Assembly (NCBI GenBank): GCA_023432025.1
Contig: JAEYVE010000010.1
Coordinates: 1 to 47,615, forward strand
Source: Pseudomonadota bacterium
GTDB taxonomy: Bacteria > Myxococcota_A > Polyangia > Polyangiales > Polyangiaceae
Length of the DNA: 47,615 nt
Direction of reading: 5' to 3'
Part shown: piece by piece, positions 17,236-25,893 of the stretch
Layout: every line of letters starts with the position of its first letter
Numbering within the stretch: position 1 is the stretch's first letter
The notes under the pieces: generated by a model
What the model was told of the DNA's origin: nothing
The model's database searches: none
The model's input: only the letters and a program-made list of their open reading frames with translations
Position numbers and translations under genes: made by a program

Positions 17236-19608
17236 TCAAGGCGCTTCGTTGCGCACGTAGAGCCTTCCCTCCCGGCGCTGGGTCAAAAAGCGGAAGCCTG
17301 TCGGTGTCCCCTTCAAGTCGGAGCACCGCTCCTCGTGAACGATGAAGTCGGCTTGCGCCGCAAGCTCCTTTGCCGTGCTCGCCGAAAGCGGCACTCGTGG
17401 AGGCGGAAATGGCCGCTTCGGATCGAAGGGAGACACGGCCAAGTCCTCCAGCTGATAGAGACCCGCGGCGTACGGTTGGCCGCAGCCGAGCACCGCAACC
17501 TTCCGCCCAAACGGCGTACTGGTCGGAGGCTGCTCACCGAGCTCACCAATCCGGTAACCCGCCGCCCCCTTGCGGCCTCGCGTACGGCGCGTGGCGAAGT
17601 CGTAGAACACGAGATCCGACGCCAGAGTTTCGATGCCTTCTGGGTTGCCCCACACCAGATGAGTGACGCCCAACGAGCGGAGCTTGTCGTAAACCTCCCG
17701 CGGCGACTTCATGCTGCTGTAGTAGAGAAACCCTTGCGTCCCCGGTCGGTCGTTGACGCGCGGGTGCTTCATGCCGAAAGACTGGCGCGATTCGTGAATC
17801 AGCGGCTTGGCTCCGTTTGGCAAGGCCTGCCCCACCTTGGCCATCTGGTCGAAGACCTTGAAGCGGTCCACGTAGTTCTTTTCACGCCCCGTATTGATTA
17901 GTCGAAGGGCCGCCTCGTGCGGCGAGCCAATGAGACGGTGGGTCGTGAAGAAGTAAACGTCGCTCCCCCACGCCGCCTGAACGACGACGAGCAATGCGGC
18001 GGCGAGGCGCGTCACCACGTGCAGGCGCCAAGCGAGAATGAGGGTCGCAGCAACCGCGCTCGCCATCCAAGGCACCAGCACCTGGAGATAGCGGTCCTGC
18101 CAGCTGATCAGGCACCAGACGATCACGCCGAAGTGGCCCGCCACGTACAGCGCGACCAGACGCGGCGCCTTCCGCAGAAACGGAAGGCAGAAGACCGTCA
18201 CGGTGAACAAGAAGCCGAACACCGGAGACTTCCCGTGAAGCTCGGCCCAGTCGTGGTGTTCGAACGCGAACGTCGCAGTGACCCTGAGCGTCTCCTTCAA
18301 GCCCTCGAGGTCCCGAGTCGCGTACCAAGGAACGGCGATGTCCCAGTGGTACGGTATGTTTGCTTCCGGCGCCCATGGGCGCAAAGGCAGTACCCCCTTG
18401 AGTTGCGGGTAAAGCGGGTCTCCGTACCAAACCCAGTTCTTCAGCCAGTGCGGAGCCGTCAGCACGAGGCCGCCCGCCGCGAACACGGCCATTCCGACCC
18501 AGCCCGAGCTCGGAGCTCGCTTCGTGAGCTTGCTCACGAGAAGCCAAGCGAATCGCCCCACCACCGCCAAAATGGGGAACGCGACGATCAACGCGGCGGT
18601 GTACTTGGTGAGGAGCGCCCCCGCGATGAACGCGCTCAGAAGGAGCGTGTAGCGGGCATCCAGGCGAGGATACGCGCGAATCAGCATCAAGAAGATGGGA
18701 GCGCCCCACAACGCCGCCACGTGCTCCGCCCCGAGCGAAAGCGAGGAGTCGTAGAGAAAAACACCGGGAAAAAGGAAGTGCGCGACCCAGGTATAGGGGG
18801 CCCGCCGCCCCTTCCGAAAGGACGTCGGAATGAGCAAGCGTACGAGCGGCGGGATGGCCGCGAGCCGCCACAGGAGCGTGACGAACTCCAAGTGCGCGCA
18901 CAGCTCGATCTTGTCGAACAGGAGCGCGCCAGGCGTTTGGAACGCCCACGCATACATGAGGCTGGCGAGCTGAGGGTAAGTGCCCATGACCCAGCCCTCG
19001 CGAAAGCGGAAGATCTCACGCGCGCTGGCATACTGTTCCGCCAAGCCGAGGTGATACCAGCGAGCGTCGTACCCGGCGTTGTTCGGTGAAAGAATGGAAA
19101 AGTAGATGAGCGCGAGCGCGCCGATGCCCAAGACCGGGAGCACTCGGTCCGCCCAACCGATCCGGTCGAGCGTCGGCGCGCGACGCGCGCGCATCACGCC
19201 GCGCTTCAACCGCCGCAGGTAGCGAACCGTGGGCACGGCGCCGACCAAGAGCAAGAGCAAGGGCGCCGCGAAAAAGAACACCGGTCCGAACAGACCGAGC
19301 AGTCCCGCGATGAACGAGACGAGGAAGAACCCCAGCAGGCCGAGCGGAAACGCGAGCGCGATCTGCTCGTGAACGGGCAGAACGCCTCGCAGGGTGAGGC
19401 GAAGCGCCGCAAAGCCGAAGGAAACGCAACTCGCCGAAAAGACGAGCGAGAGGAGCCAGTAGACTCCATACCGGAGGATGAGCCAGTTCTGGATCGGGTA
19501 GTGCTGGTGGACGTCGACGAGCACGACTCCCGACGCGAGCAGGAGCGCGAGCGTCAAAGCGACGACTCGCCACCACCGCTGGGCGAGCGCCATTGCGAAG
19601 TGGGTCAC
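17236..19608 (-). CDS. Large integral membrane GT-C type glycosyltransferase (GT39/ArnT-like)
   Basis: 790 residues starting at a GTG that overlaps the upstream GT2 stop (GTGA). About ten or more hydrophobic helices cover 1-560. The luminal/periplasmic motif NAGYDARWYHLGLAEQYA (about 175-192) contains the acidic residue typical of GT-C enzymes that use polyprenyl-phosphate sugars. A soluble C-terminal domain (~570-790) lies outside the membrane region. The role would be transfer of a sugar from undecaprenyl-phosphate to a lipid, glycan or protein in the periplasm. The coupled GT2 gene is the expected donor-maker. Acceptor unknown. Confidence 0.85.
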   Translation of the reverse strand: MTHFAMALAQRWWRVVALTLALLLASGVVLVDVHQHYPIQNWLILRYGVYWLLSLVFSASCVSFGFAALRLTLRGVLPVHEQIALAFPLGLLGFFLVSFIAGLLGLFGPVFFFAAPLLLLLVGAVPTVRYLRRLKRGVMRARRAPTLDRIGWADRVLPVLGIGALALIYFSILSPNNAGYDARWYHLGLAEQYASAREIFRFREGWVMGTYPQLASLMYAWAFQTPGALLFDKIELCAHLEFVTLLWRLAAIPPLVRLLIPTSFRKGRRAPYTWVAHFLFPGVFLYDSSLSLGAEHVAALWGAPIFLMLIRAYPRLDARYTLLLSAFIAGALLTKYTAALIVAFPILAVVGRFAWLLVSKLTKRAPSSGWVGMAVFAAGGLVLTAPHWLKNWVWYGDPLYPQLKGVLPLRPWAPEANIPYHWDIAVPWYATRDLEGLKETLRVTATFAFEHHDWAELHGKSPVFGFLFTVTVFCLPFLRKAPRLVALYVAGHFGVIVWCLISWQDRYLQVLVPWMASAVAATLILAWRLHVVTRLAAALLVVVQAAWGSDVYFFTTHRLIGSPHEAALRLINTGREKNYVDRFKVFDQMAKVGQALPNGAKPLIHESRQSFGMKHPRVNDRPGTQGFLYYSSMKSPREVYDKLRSLGVTHLVWGNPEGIETLASDLVFYDFATRRTRGRKGAAGYRIGELGEQPPTSTPFGRKVAVLGCGQPYAAGLYQLEDLAVSPFDPKRPFPPPRVPLSASTAKELAAQADFIVHEERCSDLKGTPTGFRFLTQRREGRLYVRNEAP

Positions 19609-20366
19609 CCTTCGAGCTCCGCTCGGCGCTGTAGGTCTTCACGCTGTTCGAGCGCGATTCTGAGCAAGTCCAGGCCTGCCTTGACCATGGCACCCGAGCT
19701 CAACTTGGAGCCCGCCTTGTCTCGCCAAACCATGAGTGGAAACTCCAAGAAGTGCTCCTCCCGAAGCGCGTCGGCAGGGGCAAGCAAGAGGCGCTTGATC
19801 AGCTCCACGTCGAACGCCCAACGAGAACGGAAGGGCACCTTGAGCGCGAACCTGAGCGCCGGACCGTCAGCGAGCAGCTTCGCGCCGCACTGCGTGTCGT
19901 ACACGTTCAGCTGAAGCACCCACGACGCCACGGTGGCGAAAATGCGGCCCAGGTAGTGACGAGTGGCGTGCCGCTCGACCGAGCGTCCCAGGAGCCTCAC
20001 TCGGGCGCCCAGAACGACCTTGGCGTCCGTCGCGCGCATTTCTGCGAGCATGCGTTGCATCTCGTTGGGCGGTGTCGCCAAGTCCGCGTCCAGGTACCCC
20101 ACGACGCTGGCGCCCGCCGCGAGCCCCGCCAAAAGACCACGACGAACCGCCTCGGCTTTGCCCGAGTTGTGCTCGAGCGCGAGCACGGAGACGCCCGTCG
20201 GGTGAGCTTCGGCGAGAGAGTCGAGCAGTCGCCGCGTTCCGTCCTTCGAGCCGTCATCGACGAAAAGCAGACGAACGCTGGGATCGTTCAACAGCGTGAG
20301 CAGCTGCGGGGGTTCGAGCCGACTCTCTTCGTTGTAACAAGGGACGACGATTACGACCGTCGACAT
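19605..20366 (-). CDS. Family 2 glycosyltransferase, dolichol/undecaprenyl-phosphate sugar synthase-like
   Basis: 253 residues. The ATG is chosen because the fold begins at once (TVVIVVPCYNEESRL). GT2 motifs are LFVDDGSKDGT, GKAEAVRRGL and the metal-binding LDADLATPP (a DxD-type site). This pattern is that of ALG5/DPM1-type enzymes, which load glucose or mannose from a nucleotide sugar onto a polyprenyl phosphate on the cytoplasmic side. It lacks the C-terminal membrane helices of GtrB-type members. It overlaps the upstream methyltransferase by 16 nt and the downstream GT-C gene by 4 nt, a strong sign of one operon and one pathway. Confidence 0.9.
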   Translation of the reverse strand: MSTVVIVVPCYNEESRLEPPQLLTLLNDPSVRLLFVDDGSKDGTRRLLDSLAEAHPTGVSVLALEHNSGKAEAVRRGLLAGLAAGASVVGYLDADLATPPNEMQRMLAEMRATDAKVVLGARVRLLGRSVERHATRHYLGRIFATVASWVLQLNVYDTQCGAKLLADGPALRFALKVPFRSRWAFDVELIKRLLLAPADALREEHFLEFPLMVWRDKAGSKLSSGAMVKAGLDLLRIALEQREDLQRRAELEG

Positions 20367-21079
20367 AGAGCCCACCAACTGAGACCAGGAACGTCCGCCT
20401 TGATGCTCGCCGCAACGCGCGATAGCCCCGCGTCCACGGCCAAGGCGCCCAGAACACAGCTGCGGAGGAGCCGCCCTCCCCTCCACGCCAAGTCGTCGGC
20501 GACGGCCGCGGTGCCGTTGGCTCGACGTGTCAGCTTCTGTACGTAGCGGGGCAGGAGCAGGCTGTGAAAAAGCCCTCCACCGCGGACGACGTCCAGCCCC
20601 GAATCGCGAAGCAGCTCGCGCGCCGCGCGTGGCGTGTAGCGGCGGTAGTGGCCCAGCGCCTCGTCGTGCGCGCTGAAAAGGCTGGGCCAAGCCGGAACAC
20701 TGAAGAGCACGTGGGCGCCCGGCGCGGTGCAAGCAAGCACGTCCCGCAAGAAGGCACGATCGTCGGGTACGTGCTCTGCCACGTCGAGCATCAACACCAA
20801 GTCGAAGGTGCCTGACGGACGTGTCGCGGTGTACGTGACTCGCTCGGACGGCGCAGGGCTGGCTTGCTCGTACCCCAAGTCCCAGCAGACGACGTTCAGG
20901 CCCTCGGCCGCATGAGTCAGCTCCCGCGCCAACCACGCATCTCCCGACCCGACGTCCAGTACCCCGCGAGCGCCCGACAAAAGCCCAGCGCGACGGAGCT
21001 CGCCGCGGAAGAAGGCCGCGCGAGCCACCTCCCAAGGGTGCCGCAAGAAGGCACCCGTCGGAATTTCTTTGAGATCCAT
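20351..21079 (-). CDS. SAM-dependent methyltransferase in glycan operon
   Basis: 242 residues. The core motif is GVLDVGSGDAWLAREL, then LVLMLDVAEHVPDD (the Methyltransf_11/23 post-motif) and a GHYRRYTPRAARELL segment common in methyltransferases that sit beside polyprenyl-glycosyltransferases. It is the first gene of the tight MT-GT2-GT-C run on the minus strand. Its target is likely a sugar or lipid intermediate of that pathway; this is inference from order and overlap only. Confidence 0.87.
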   Translation of the reverse strand: MDLKEIPTGAFLRHPWEVARAAFFRGELRRAGLLSGARGVLDVGSGDAWLARELTHAAEGLNVVCWDLGYEQASPAPSERVTYTATRPSGTFDLVLMLDVAEHVPDDRAFLRDVLACTAPGAHVLFSVPAWPSLFSAHDEALGHYRRYTPRAARELLRDSGLDVVRGGGLFHSLLLPRYVQKLTRRANGTAAVADDLAWRGGRLLRSCVLGALAVDAGLSRVAASIKADVPGLSWWALCRRS

Positions 21080-21213
21080 GCCCTGACCTGGGGCGCGGAT
21101 GCTACCACACGCCCTTGAACTGTCACGGTAAGCTCCCCGAGTTTTCCACGTCGCTCACCTTGCGCTATCTGAGGTGATGGTGCGCCGACCAGAGCGCGGC
21201 GAAGCGAACCCTC

Positions 21214-22266
21214 ATGAACCGCGAACACGAACTGGCAGCTGGCACAAGTGAACGACGCCTCGCGCCGCGCGTTTGGTTCGTGTTTTTGCTCAAGGCCTTC
21301 GTCACCGTAGGGCTCATTTCGTGGCTCGCCATGTCCGGCTCACTCGACATGGCGTCACTGGGCGTGCTGCTCCACTCCCCGAAGATTCTCGCGGCCACGT
21401 TGGGCACGTGGCTCGTCACCGCCGGCCTGCTCTCCGCCCTGCGCTGGCGCCTCTTGCTCACCATGGTCGGCGTTCAGCTGCCGCTGGGGCGCGCGGTGGC
21501 GCTTCAAGCCATGGGGCACTTCTTCAACGGCGTAGTCCCTGGCAACGTGGGCGGCGACGTCCTGAAGAACATCCACGTTCAGCGCTCTCTTCCTCGCGAG
21601 GAGCGCGGCCACGTGGTCCTGGTCGTGCTCTCCGAGCGCCTGGCGGGCCTCGCCGGGCTGGTGTGGGTCGCTGCCCTCAGCGTGATCTTCGGGGGCATGA
21701 ACCTCCACGAGCAGGCTCGCTCTCTGGTCGGCGGACTCGGCGTTCTTGCCGTGGGCTTCGCGCTCCTGCCTACGGTGGGACCGTATCTGGTGACGCGCCT
21801 GGCTCCCGTCGAGCGCGCGACTTGGCCGAGCTGGCTCCGTCGAGCGCTCGCGCTCGCCCGGTCTTCACTGGAGGTGCTGCAGCGGGGAAAGCGTCAGCTC
21901 TTGGGCGCCTTTCTCCTTTCGATGGGCATGCACGGAATCGGCATGTTGCTCTTCGCGCTGCTCACCCGCGAGCTCGGCAACGCGGACGCGGAGCTATCAC
22001 GCGTTGCCCTGGTCTTTCCTTTGGGCATGCTCAGCCTGGCCGTGCCCATCTCCCTGGCGGGCATGGGCGTGGGGCACGTCGCCTTCCAAAAGTTGTTCGA
22101 AATGGTGAGCCTCGTGAACGGCGCCACCATCTTCAACGTCTACATCGTGGGCCAGATCGCGCCGTCCATCGTCGGCGTCGTGCCCTACTTGCTCATGCGC
22201 CCCAAGAAACCCGAAGCGCTCGAAGCTGCGCCAGAGGTCGTCGCGGGCTCGACACAAGCGCCCTAG
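21214..22266 (+). CDS. Flippase-like membrane protein, LPG-synthase TM / UPF0104 family
   Basis: 350 residues with about eight hydrophobic helices. The family stretch is HFFNGVVPGNVGGDVLKN with a downstream SERLAGLAGL. Relatives include the MprF membrane domain and AglD/YbhN proteins, thought to move lipid-linked intermediates. It is divergent from the methyltransferase-GT2-GT-C operon, so a role in the same polyprenyl-linked glycan path is plausible. Its stop and that of the convergent glpB share the palindrome CTAG (22263-22266). Confidence 0.88.
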   Translation: MNREHELAAGTSERRLAPRVWFVFLLKAFVTVGLISWLAMSGSLDMASLGVLLHSPKILAATLGTWLVTAGLLSALRWRLLLTMVGVQLPLGRAVALQAMGHFFNGVVPGNVGGDVLKNIHVQRSLPREERGHVVLVVLSERLAGLAGLVWVAALSVIFGGMNLHEQARSLVGGLGVLAVGFALLPTVGPYLVTRLAPVERATWPSWLRRALALARSSLEVLQRGKRQLLGAFLLSMGMHGIGMLLFALLTRELGNADAELSRVALVFPLGMLSLAVPISLAGMGVGHVAFQKLFEMVSLVNGATIFNVYIVGQIAPSIVGVVPYLLMRPKKPEALEAAPEVVAGSTQAP

Positions 22267-23456
22267 CCGTTACGAGGCGAAAGTCTGTGCGCAGCAGCGG
22301 CGCTCTTGCCGGCCGTCATCCCGCTCTGCGCCGCCCCGAGCACGGTGCGCGGCTGGTTTGCGACCGCGTCTCCCGCTGCGAAAATCCCAGGTGCGGCGCG
22401 CCCTCTCGCATCCACCAAAATCCCCACGCGCTCGATCCACGCGCCGCTCGCCGTCGTCGGCTCGAACCCGTAGACCGACGAGGCGTGCTCGATCGCCTCG
22501 GCGTCGAAGCCGAGAGTCACCGGAGCATCGAAGGATAGACGAAACGCTCCGCCGAGCTCTCCCGACGTCACCAAACCCACCCCGCCGCCCACGAGACCTC
22601 CGCAAGCGAGAACGACCCCGTCGAAGGGACCGCTCACCCCGGACTCGGCGGACACCTCGTAGCCGTCGCTCTCGGCCCGGGACACGGCGAGCACCATTTC
22701 GTCGCGCGCCTCGACAGCGAGCTCAGCCAAGAGCCGCCGCCGCGCGCGCTCGAAACGAGCTCCGGCCACGCCGCCCGGCGGGCTCGTCACCTCTCCCACG
22801 GCGAGCGAGCTCGCGCTTCGCACTCGCCTCGATGTATCGCCTTCCATACCCAGCCAAGGCCCGAGCACGAGAGCGTCAGCCGACACGGAAGCGCACGCGC
22901 GCAGAAGCCGCTCGAGCCGCGCGGGCTCGTCGTGCAAAGCCGCGAAGTCGGAAGGCGCGATGCGTCGTTCGTAACCGGCGGCCAAGAGCGGCAGCGAAAC
23001 CGCAAAAAAAGACGTCTTCGTCCGCCGCGCCCACTCCGAATCTTCGAGCGCTCGGGCGAGAGCGGGGCCGTCCCAGTCGTCGCGCTCGACGTCAGCGACG
23101 GCGATGCGTGCGCCTGCGTGAGCGGAGAGATCGAGCAACGCAGGATCCAGCCAGTCGGCACTGCGCACGACGCCCGAGCCCGTCGCCACCAGGGCCGGCC
23201 CCGCGCGAAAGCACCCGAGCGCCCTCAGAAACGACGGAAGCTCGCCATCGTCCGCGCGTGAGCTCGCGCCCGAAGACGAGGAACCGAAACCTTTTACGTC
23301 CCGCCGAAGGGTCCAAGGCTCGAAGTCCGCCGCGCCCGAGCCGAGCTCACTGGCGCCCGCCTGAGCATGAAAGAGCGTCACGTGGGCTCCGTCTCGGCGA
23401 AGCACCCACGTCGCCGCGAGACCCGCGACTCCACCGCCAATCACGACGGCGCGCAT
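22263..23456 (-). CDS. glpB: Anaerobic glycerol-3-phosphate dehydrogenase subunit B-like flavoprotein
   Basis: 397 residues. The start ATG shares one base with the glpA stop (TGATG). An N-terminal dinucleotide-binding motif VVIGGGVAGLAATWVLRRDG is followed by a C-terminal FAD-site pattern, GIFAAGDAVANQPRTVLGAAQSGMTAG. GlpB is the small FAD/FMN subunit of the GlpABC enzyme that oxidises sn-glycerol-3-phosphate and passes electrons to quinones. The assignment rests on order after glpA and size (E. coli GlpB ~419). No glpC (membrane Fe-S subunit) or glpK is in the window. Confidence 0.78.
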   Translation of the reverse strand: MRAVVIGGGVAGLAATWVLRRDGAHVTLFHAQAGASELGSGAADFEPWTLRRDVKGFGSSSSGASSRADDGELPSFLRALGCFRAGPALVATGSGVVRSADWLDPALLDLSAHAGARIAVADVERDDWDGPALARALEDSEWARRTKTSFFAVSLPLLAAGYERRIAPSDFAALHDEPARLERLLRACASVSADALVLGPWLGMEGDTSRRVRSASSLAVGEVTSPPGGVAGARFERARRRLLAELAVEARDEMVLAVSRAESDGYEVSAESGVSGPFDGVVLACGGLVGGGVGLVTSGELGGAFRLSFDAPVTLGFDAEAIEHASSVYGFEPTTASGAWIERVGILVDARGRAAPGIFAAGDAVANQPRTVLGAAQSGMTAGKSAAAAHRLSPRNG

Positions 23457-25144
23457 CACGACGACGGATCCCCCGGAGGACGCCCGCCCGCGCCAATCTC
23501 GAAGCCGAGCTCTGCGCGTAGCGACGCAAGCGCCAGCGCCTCCTGTCTCGCCTGCGAGGGACCGAGCGCCGGCAGCCTGCGACGAAGCGCGCCGTCCGAA
23601 AACTGGAAGGCCATGCGCAGCCCCGCTTCGGGGCTTTGCTCCGTCATTTCGGCGACGATCTGCCCGCAGCGCGCGGCGCAGCGCATCCCGCCGCACGCTC
23701 CCATGCCCAGCCGCGTGCGGCGCGCCACGTCCTCGACGCTGCGCGCCCACTCGTGCTCCACCACGTAACGCACCTCGGCCTCCGTGACGGGCTCGCACGG
23801 GCACACTACGGCGCCCTCACGCGGATTTCTCTTCATCCGCTCGAGCACGCGCAAGCTGCGGCTCCCGTGCCGATATTCGAGGCGCTTGGCCGCCACGGCC
23901 TCCATGCCGCCCTCGGTGACGAGTCGCATCGGGTCCACCGCCTCGTCTCCTCCCGGCAAGAACAACAAGTGGGTGCGACAGGGGGCTTCTTTCCCGAAGC
24001 GGCGCATCAAGACGTCCGTCATTTCCTCCGCGAAAATGCGGTAGCTCGCGAGCTTGCCGCCGATCATCGAGTAAAGCCCCGAGGCGCCGTGCGCCGCGTG
24101 GTCCACGATGCGGTGCTCGCGCGACAGCGCGTCCTCGCTGGGCCCCCACTCGTACAACGTGGGCCGCACGCCACCCCACGTCCCGATGGCACGCGCCGAA
24201 CGAATCGTCGGAAACACACGCTCGACCGCCTGCACCAGGTACCGCACCTCGTCCGTCGTCGCGACGACGTCGTCGAGATCTCCGTAGAAGTCGTCGTCGG
24301 TGGTGCCGAGGACCGTCATGTTTTGCCACGGCATCAGAAAGACCTGACGGTCGTCGATGGCGCGAGCCACGATGGCGTAATTCGTAAGGCGCCGATCCAG
24401 AAAAACGTGAATCCCCTTGCCGGGTCGGACGCGCGCCGCGTTGCTCTCCAGTCCCCCGAGCGCGGCGGTGAGCGGCGCCCACGCACCCGTTGCGTTGACC
24501 ACGGCGCGGGCCGTGCGCTCGCCGACGCTGCCCGTGGTGCGGTCCCGAAAGCGCACGCCGCGCACGCTGCCGTCCTCGCGACGGAGGAGCCCCGTCACGG
24601 TGGCGTGAACGTGCGCCTCGGCGCCGCGCTCGACCGCATCGACCACGTTGGACACGCACAGACGCACGCCGTCGATACCCCACTCGTCGAAGCTCACTCC
24701 GCCAGCAGTGTCGACCAGGCCCGGCTCGAGTCGACGCAGCTCGTCGGCGTCGAAACGAACGTGCCGCTTGCCCCGCTTGAGCGCCTGGTAGCGGTCGTAC
24801 AAATCGAAGAACGCGTCGTACGCGGCGAGCTGCAACACCGTGGACAAACCGCGCCGCTCGTAGACCGGCACGAGGAACGGAATTCGAAAGAGGAGGTGCG
24901 GCGCGATTCGCTGGATGTGCCCGGAGTCGAGGCACGACGTGTACGTAACGTCCGGGTTGTGCGTGAGGTAGCGCGGCCCGCCATGAATCATGCCGCTCGA
25001 GTTCCCGCTGGCGCCGAACCCGATGTCGTTTCTCTCGAACAGCGCGACGCGCAGCCCACGAATCGCGGCGTCACGAGCCACGCCGGTCCCGTTCACCCCC
25101 CCGCCAATCACGATGACGTCGACGTCTTCCGACACTCCCTTCAC
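23456..25144 (-). CDS. glpA: Anaerobic glycerol-3-phosphate dehydrogenase subunit A (FAD + BFD-like 2Fe-2S domain)
   Basis: 562 residues from a GTG. N-terminal FAD motif DVIVIGGGVNGTGVARDAA, then the GlpD/GlpA signatures GNSSGMIHGGPRYL, VRPGKGIHVFLD and MIGGKLASYRIFAEEM. The C-terminal BFD-like domain (about 450-510) has four cysteines: CPCEPVT and GMGACGGMRC. This domain separates GlpA from aerobic GlpD. It oxidises glycerol-3-phosphate to dihydroxyacetone phosphate. It is overlapped with glpB, which supports a GlpAB complex. Confidence 0.9.
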   Translation of the reverse strand: MKGVSEDVDVIVIGGGVNGTGVARDAAIRGLRVALFERNDIGFGASGNSSGMIHGGPRYLTHNPDVTYTSCLDSGHIQRIAPHLLFRIPFLVPVYERRGLSTVLQLAAYDAFFDLYDRYQALKRGKRHVRFDADELRRLEPGLVDTAGGVSFDEWGIDGVRLCVSNVVDAVERGAEAHVHATVTGLLRREDGSVRGVRFRDRTTGSVGERTARAVVNATGAWAPLTAALGGLESNAARVRPGKGIHVFLDRRLTNYAIVARAIDDRQVFLMPWQNMTVLGTTDDDFYGDLDDVVATTDEVRYLVQAVERVFPTIRSARAIGTWGGVRPTLYEWGPSEDALSREHRIVDHAAHGASGLYSMIGGKLASYRIFAEEMTDVLMRRFGKEAPCRTHLLFLPGGDEAVDPMRLVTEGGMEAVAAKRLEYRHGSRSLRVLERMKRNPREGAVVCPCEPVTEAEVRYVVEHEWARSVEDVARRTRLGMGACGGMRCAARCGQIVAEMTEQSPEAGLRMAFQFSDGALRRRLPALGPSQARQEALALASLRAELGFEIGAGGRPPGDPSS

Positions 25145-25242
25145 GCTATCACCCGGCGCGGCCGCGCCACGGACTTTCCGTCGACGCTTCGCGAGGGCGC
25201 CTTTTCTTTGGCCAATGCCCTTCGTTTTCCTAGGGTCCGCGC

Positions 25243-25803
25243 ATGGTCCCCCGCACGTCGACGAGCACCGAGCGCGGCCCGCGCGCGCGCCGTGCGCCGC
25301 GACGGAAGTGGATGTCCCTGTGGCTTGCTGCTTCCCTGCTGTCCGCGTCCCTGCCTTTGGCCTGGCCGCGCCACGCCTGGGCCGCCCCGTCGACCTCGGC
25401 CGGAGAGCCCGCCCCGAAAAGCGGAAGCGGCAAGCCGAGCGTCGTGCTCGACCGACTCACGTTTCCGGACGACGTACCTGGAGCGGCGGGCCACAAGCGC
25501 CGGCTCGAGAGTTTTCTGCGCCGCGAAGCACGCCGGGCGGACTGGGGCGCAGGCGAGAAAAACCGCATCGAGTTTCGCTTTGCCGTCACCGAGCTCACCC
25601 TGACGCGCGACGAGGGTGTGCTGCGTGTACGCTGCGCAGCGCTCGGCAGCCTGCCCGGAAACCGCACGGCCAAGGCGCGCCTGGAATTCGGCGGCGACCC
25701 CAAACGCCCCACCGAGCTCGTCGACGAAGTGCTTCGCATCGTAGCGCGTGGTGTGGTGACACGGCTCGCCCAGCTCGAGCGGCAACGCCGCGGTCTGCGC
25801 TGA
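25243..25803 (+). CDS. Predicted exported protein of unknown function
   Basis: 186 residues. Arg-rich N-terminus (to ~22), hydrophobic stretch WMSLWLAASLLSASLPLAW (about 23-41) and an AWA-A site near residue 47, i.e. a likely Sec signal peptide with a long n-region. The mature part has alternating beta-like segments (IEFRFAVTELTL, VLRVRCAALG) and an amphipathic C-terminal helix with LVDEVLRIVARGVVTRLAQLE. I recognise no domain. It is divergent from glpA and followed by another unknown gene 90 bp downstream. Confidence 0.7.
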   Translation: MVPRTSTSTERGPRARRAPRRKWMSLWLAASLLSASLPLAWPRHAWAAPSTSAGEPAPKSGSGKPSVVLDRLTFPDDVPGAAGHKRRLESFLRREARRADWGAGEKNRIEFRFAVTELTLTRDEGVLRVRCAALGSLPGNRTAKARLEFGGDPKRPTELVDEVLRIVARGVVTRLAQLERQRRGLR

Positions 25804-25893
25804 ATCTTCCCGGAGAACGCGTCACCTGAACAGACGCTCCGTGGGTCCTCGGCTGGCTCGTCTCCCCGGGCTCTGGCATCATGAGGGAGCCGT

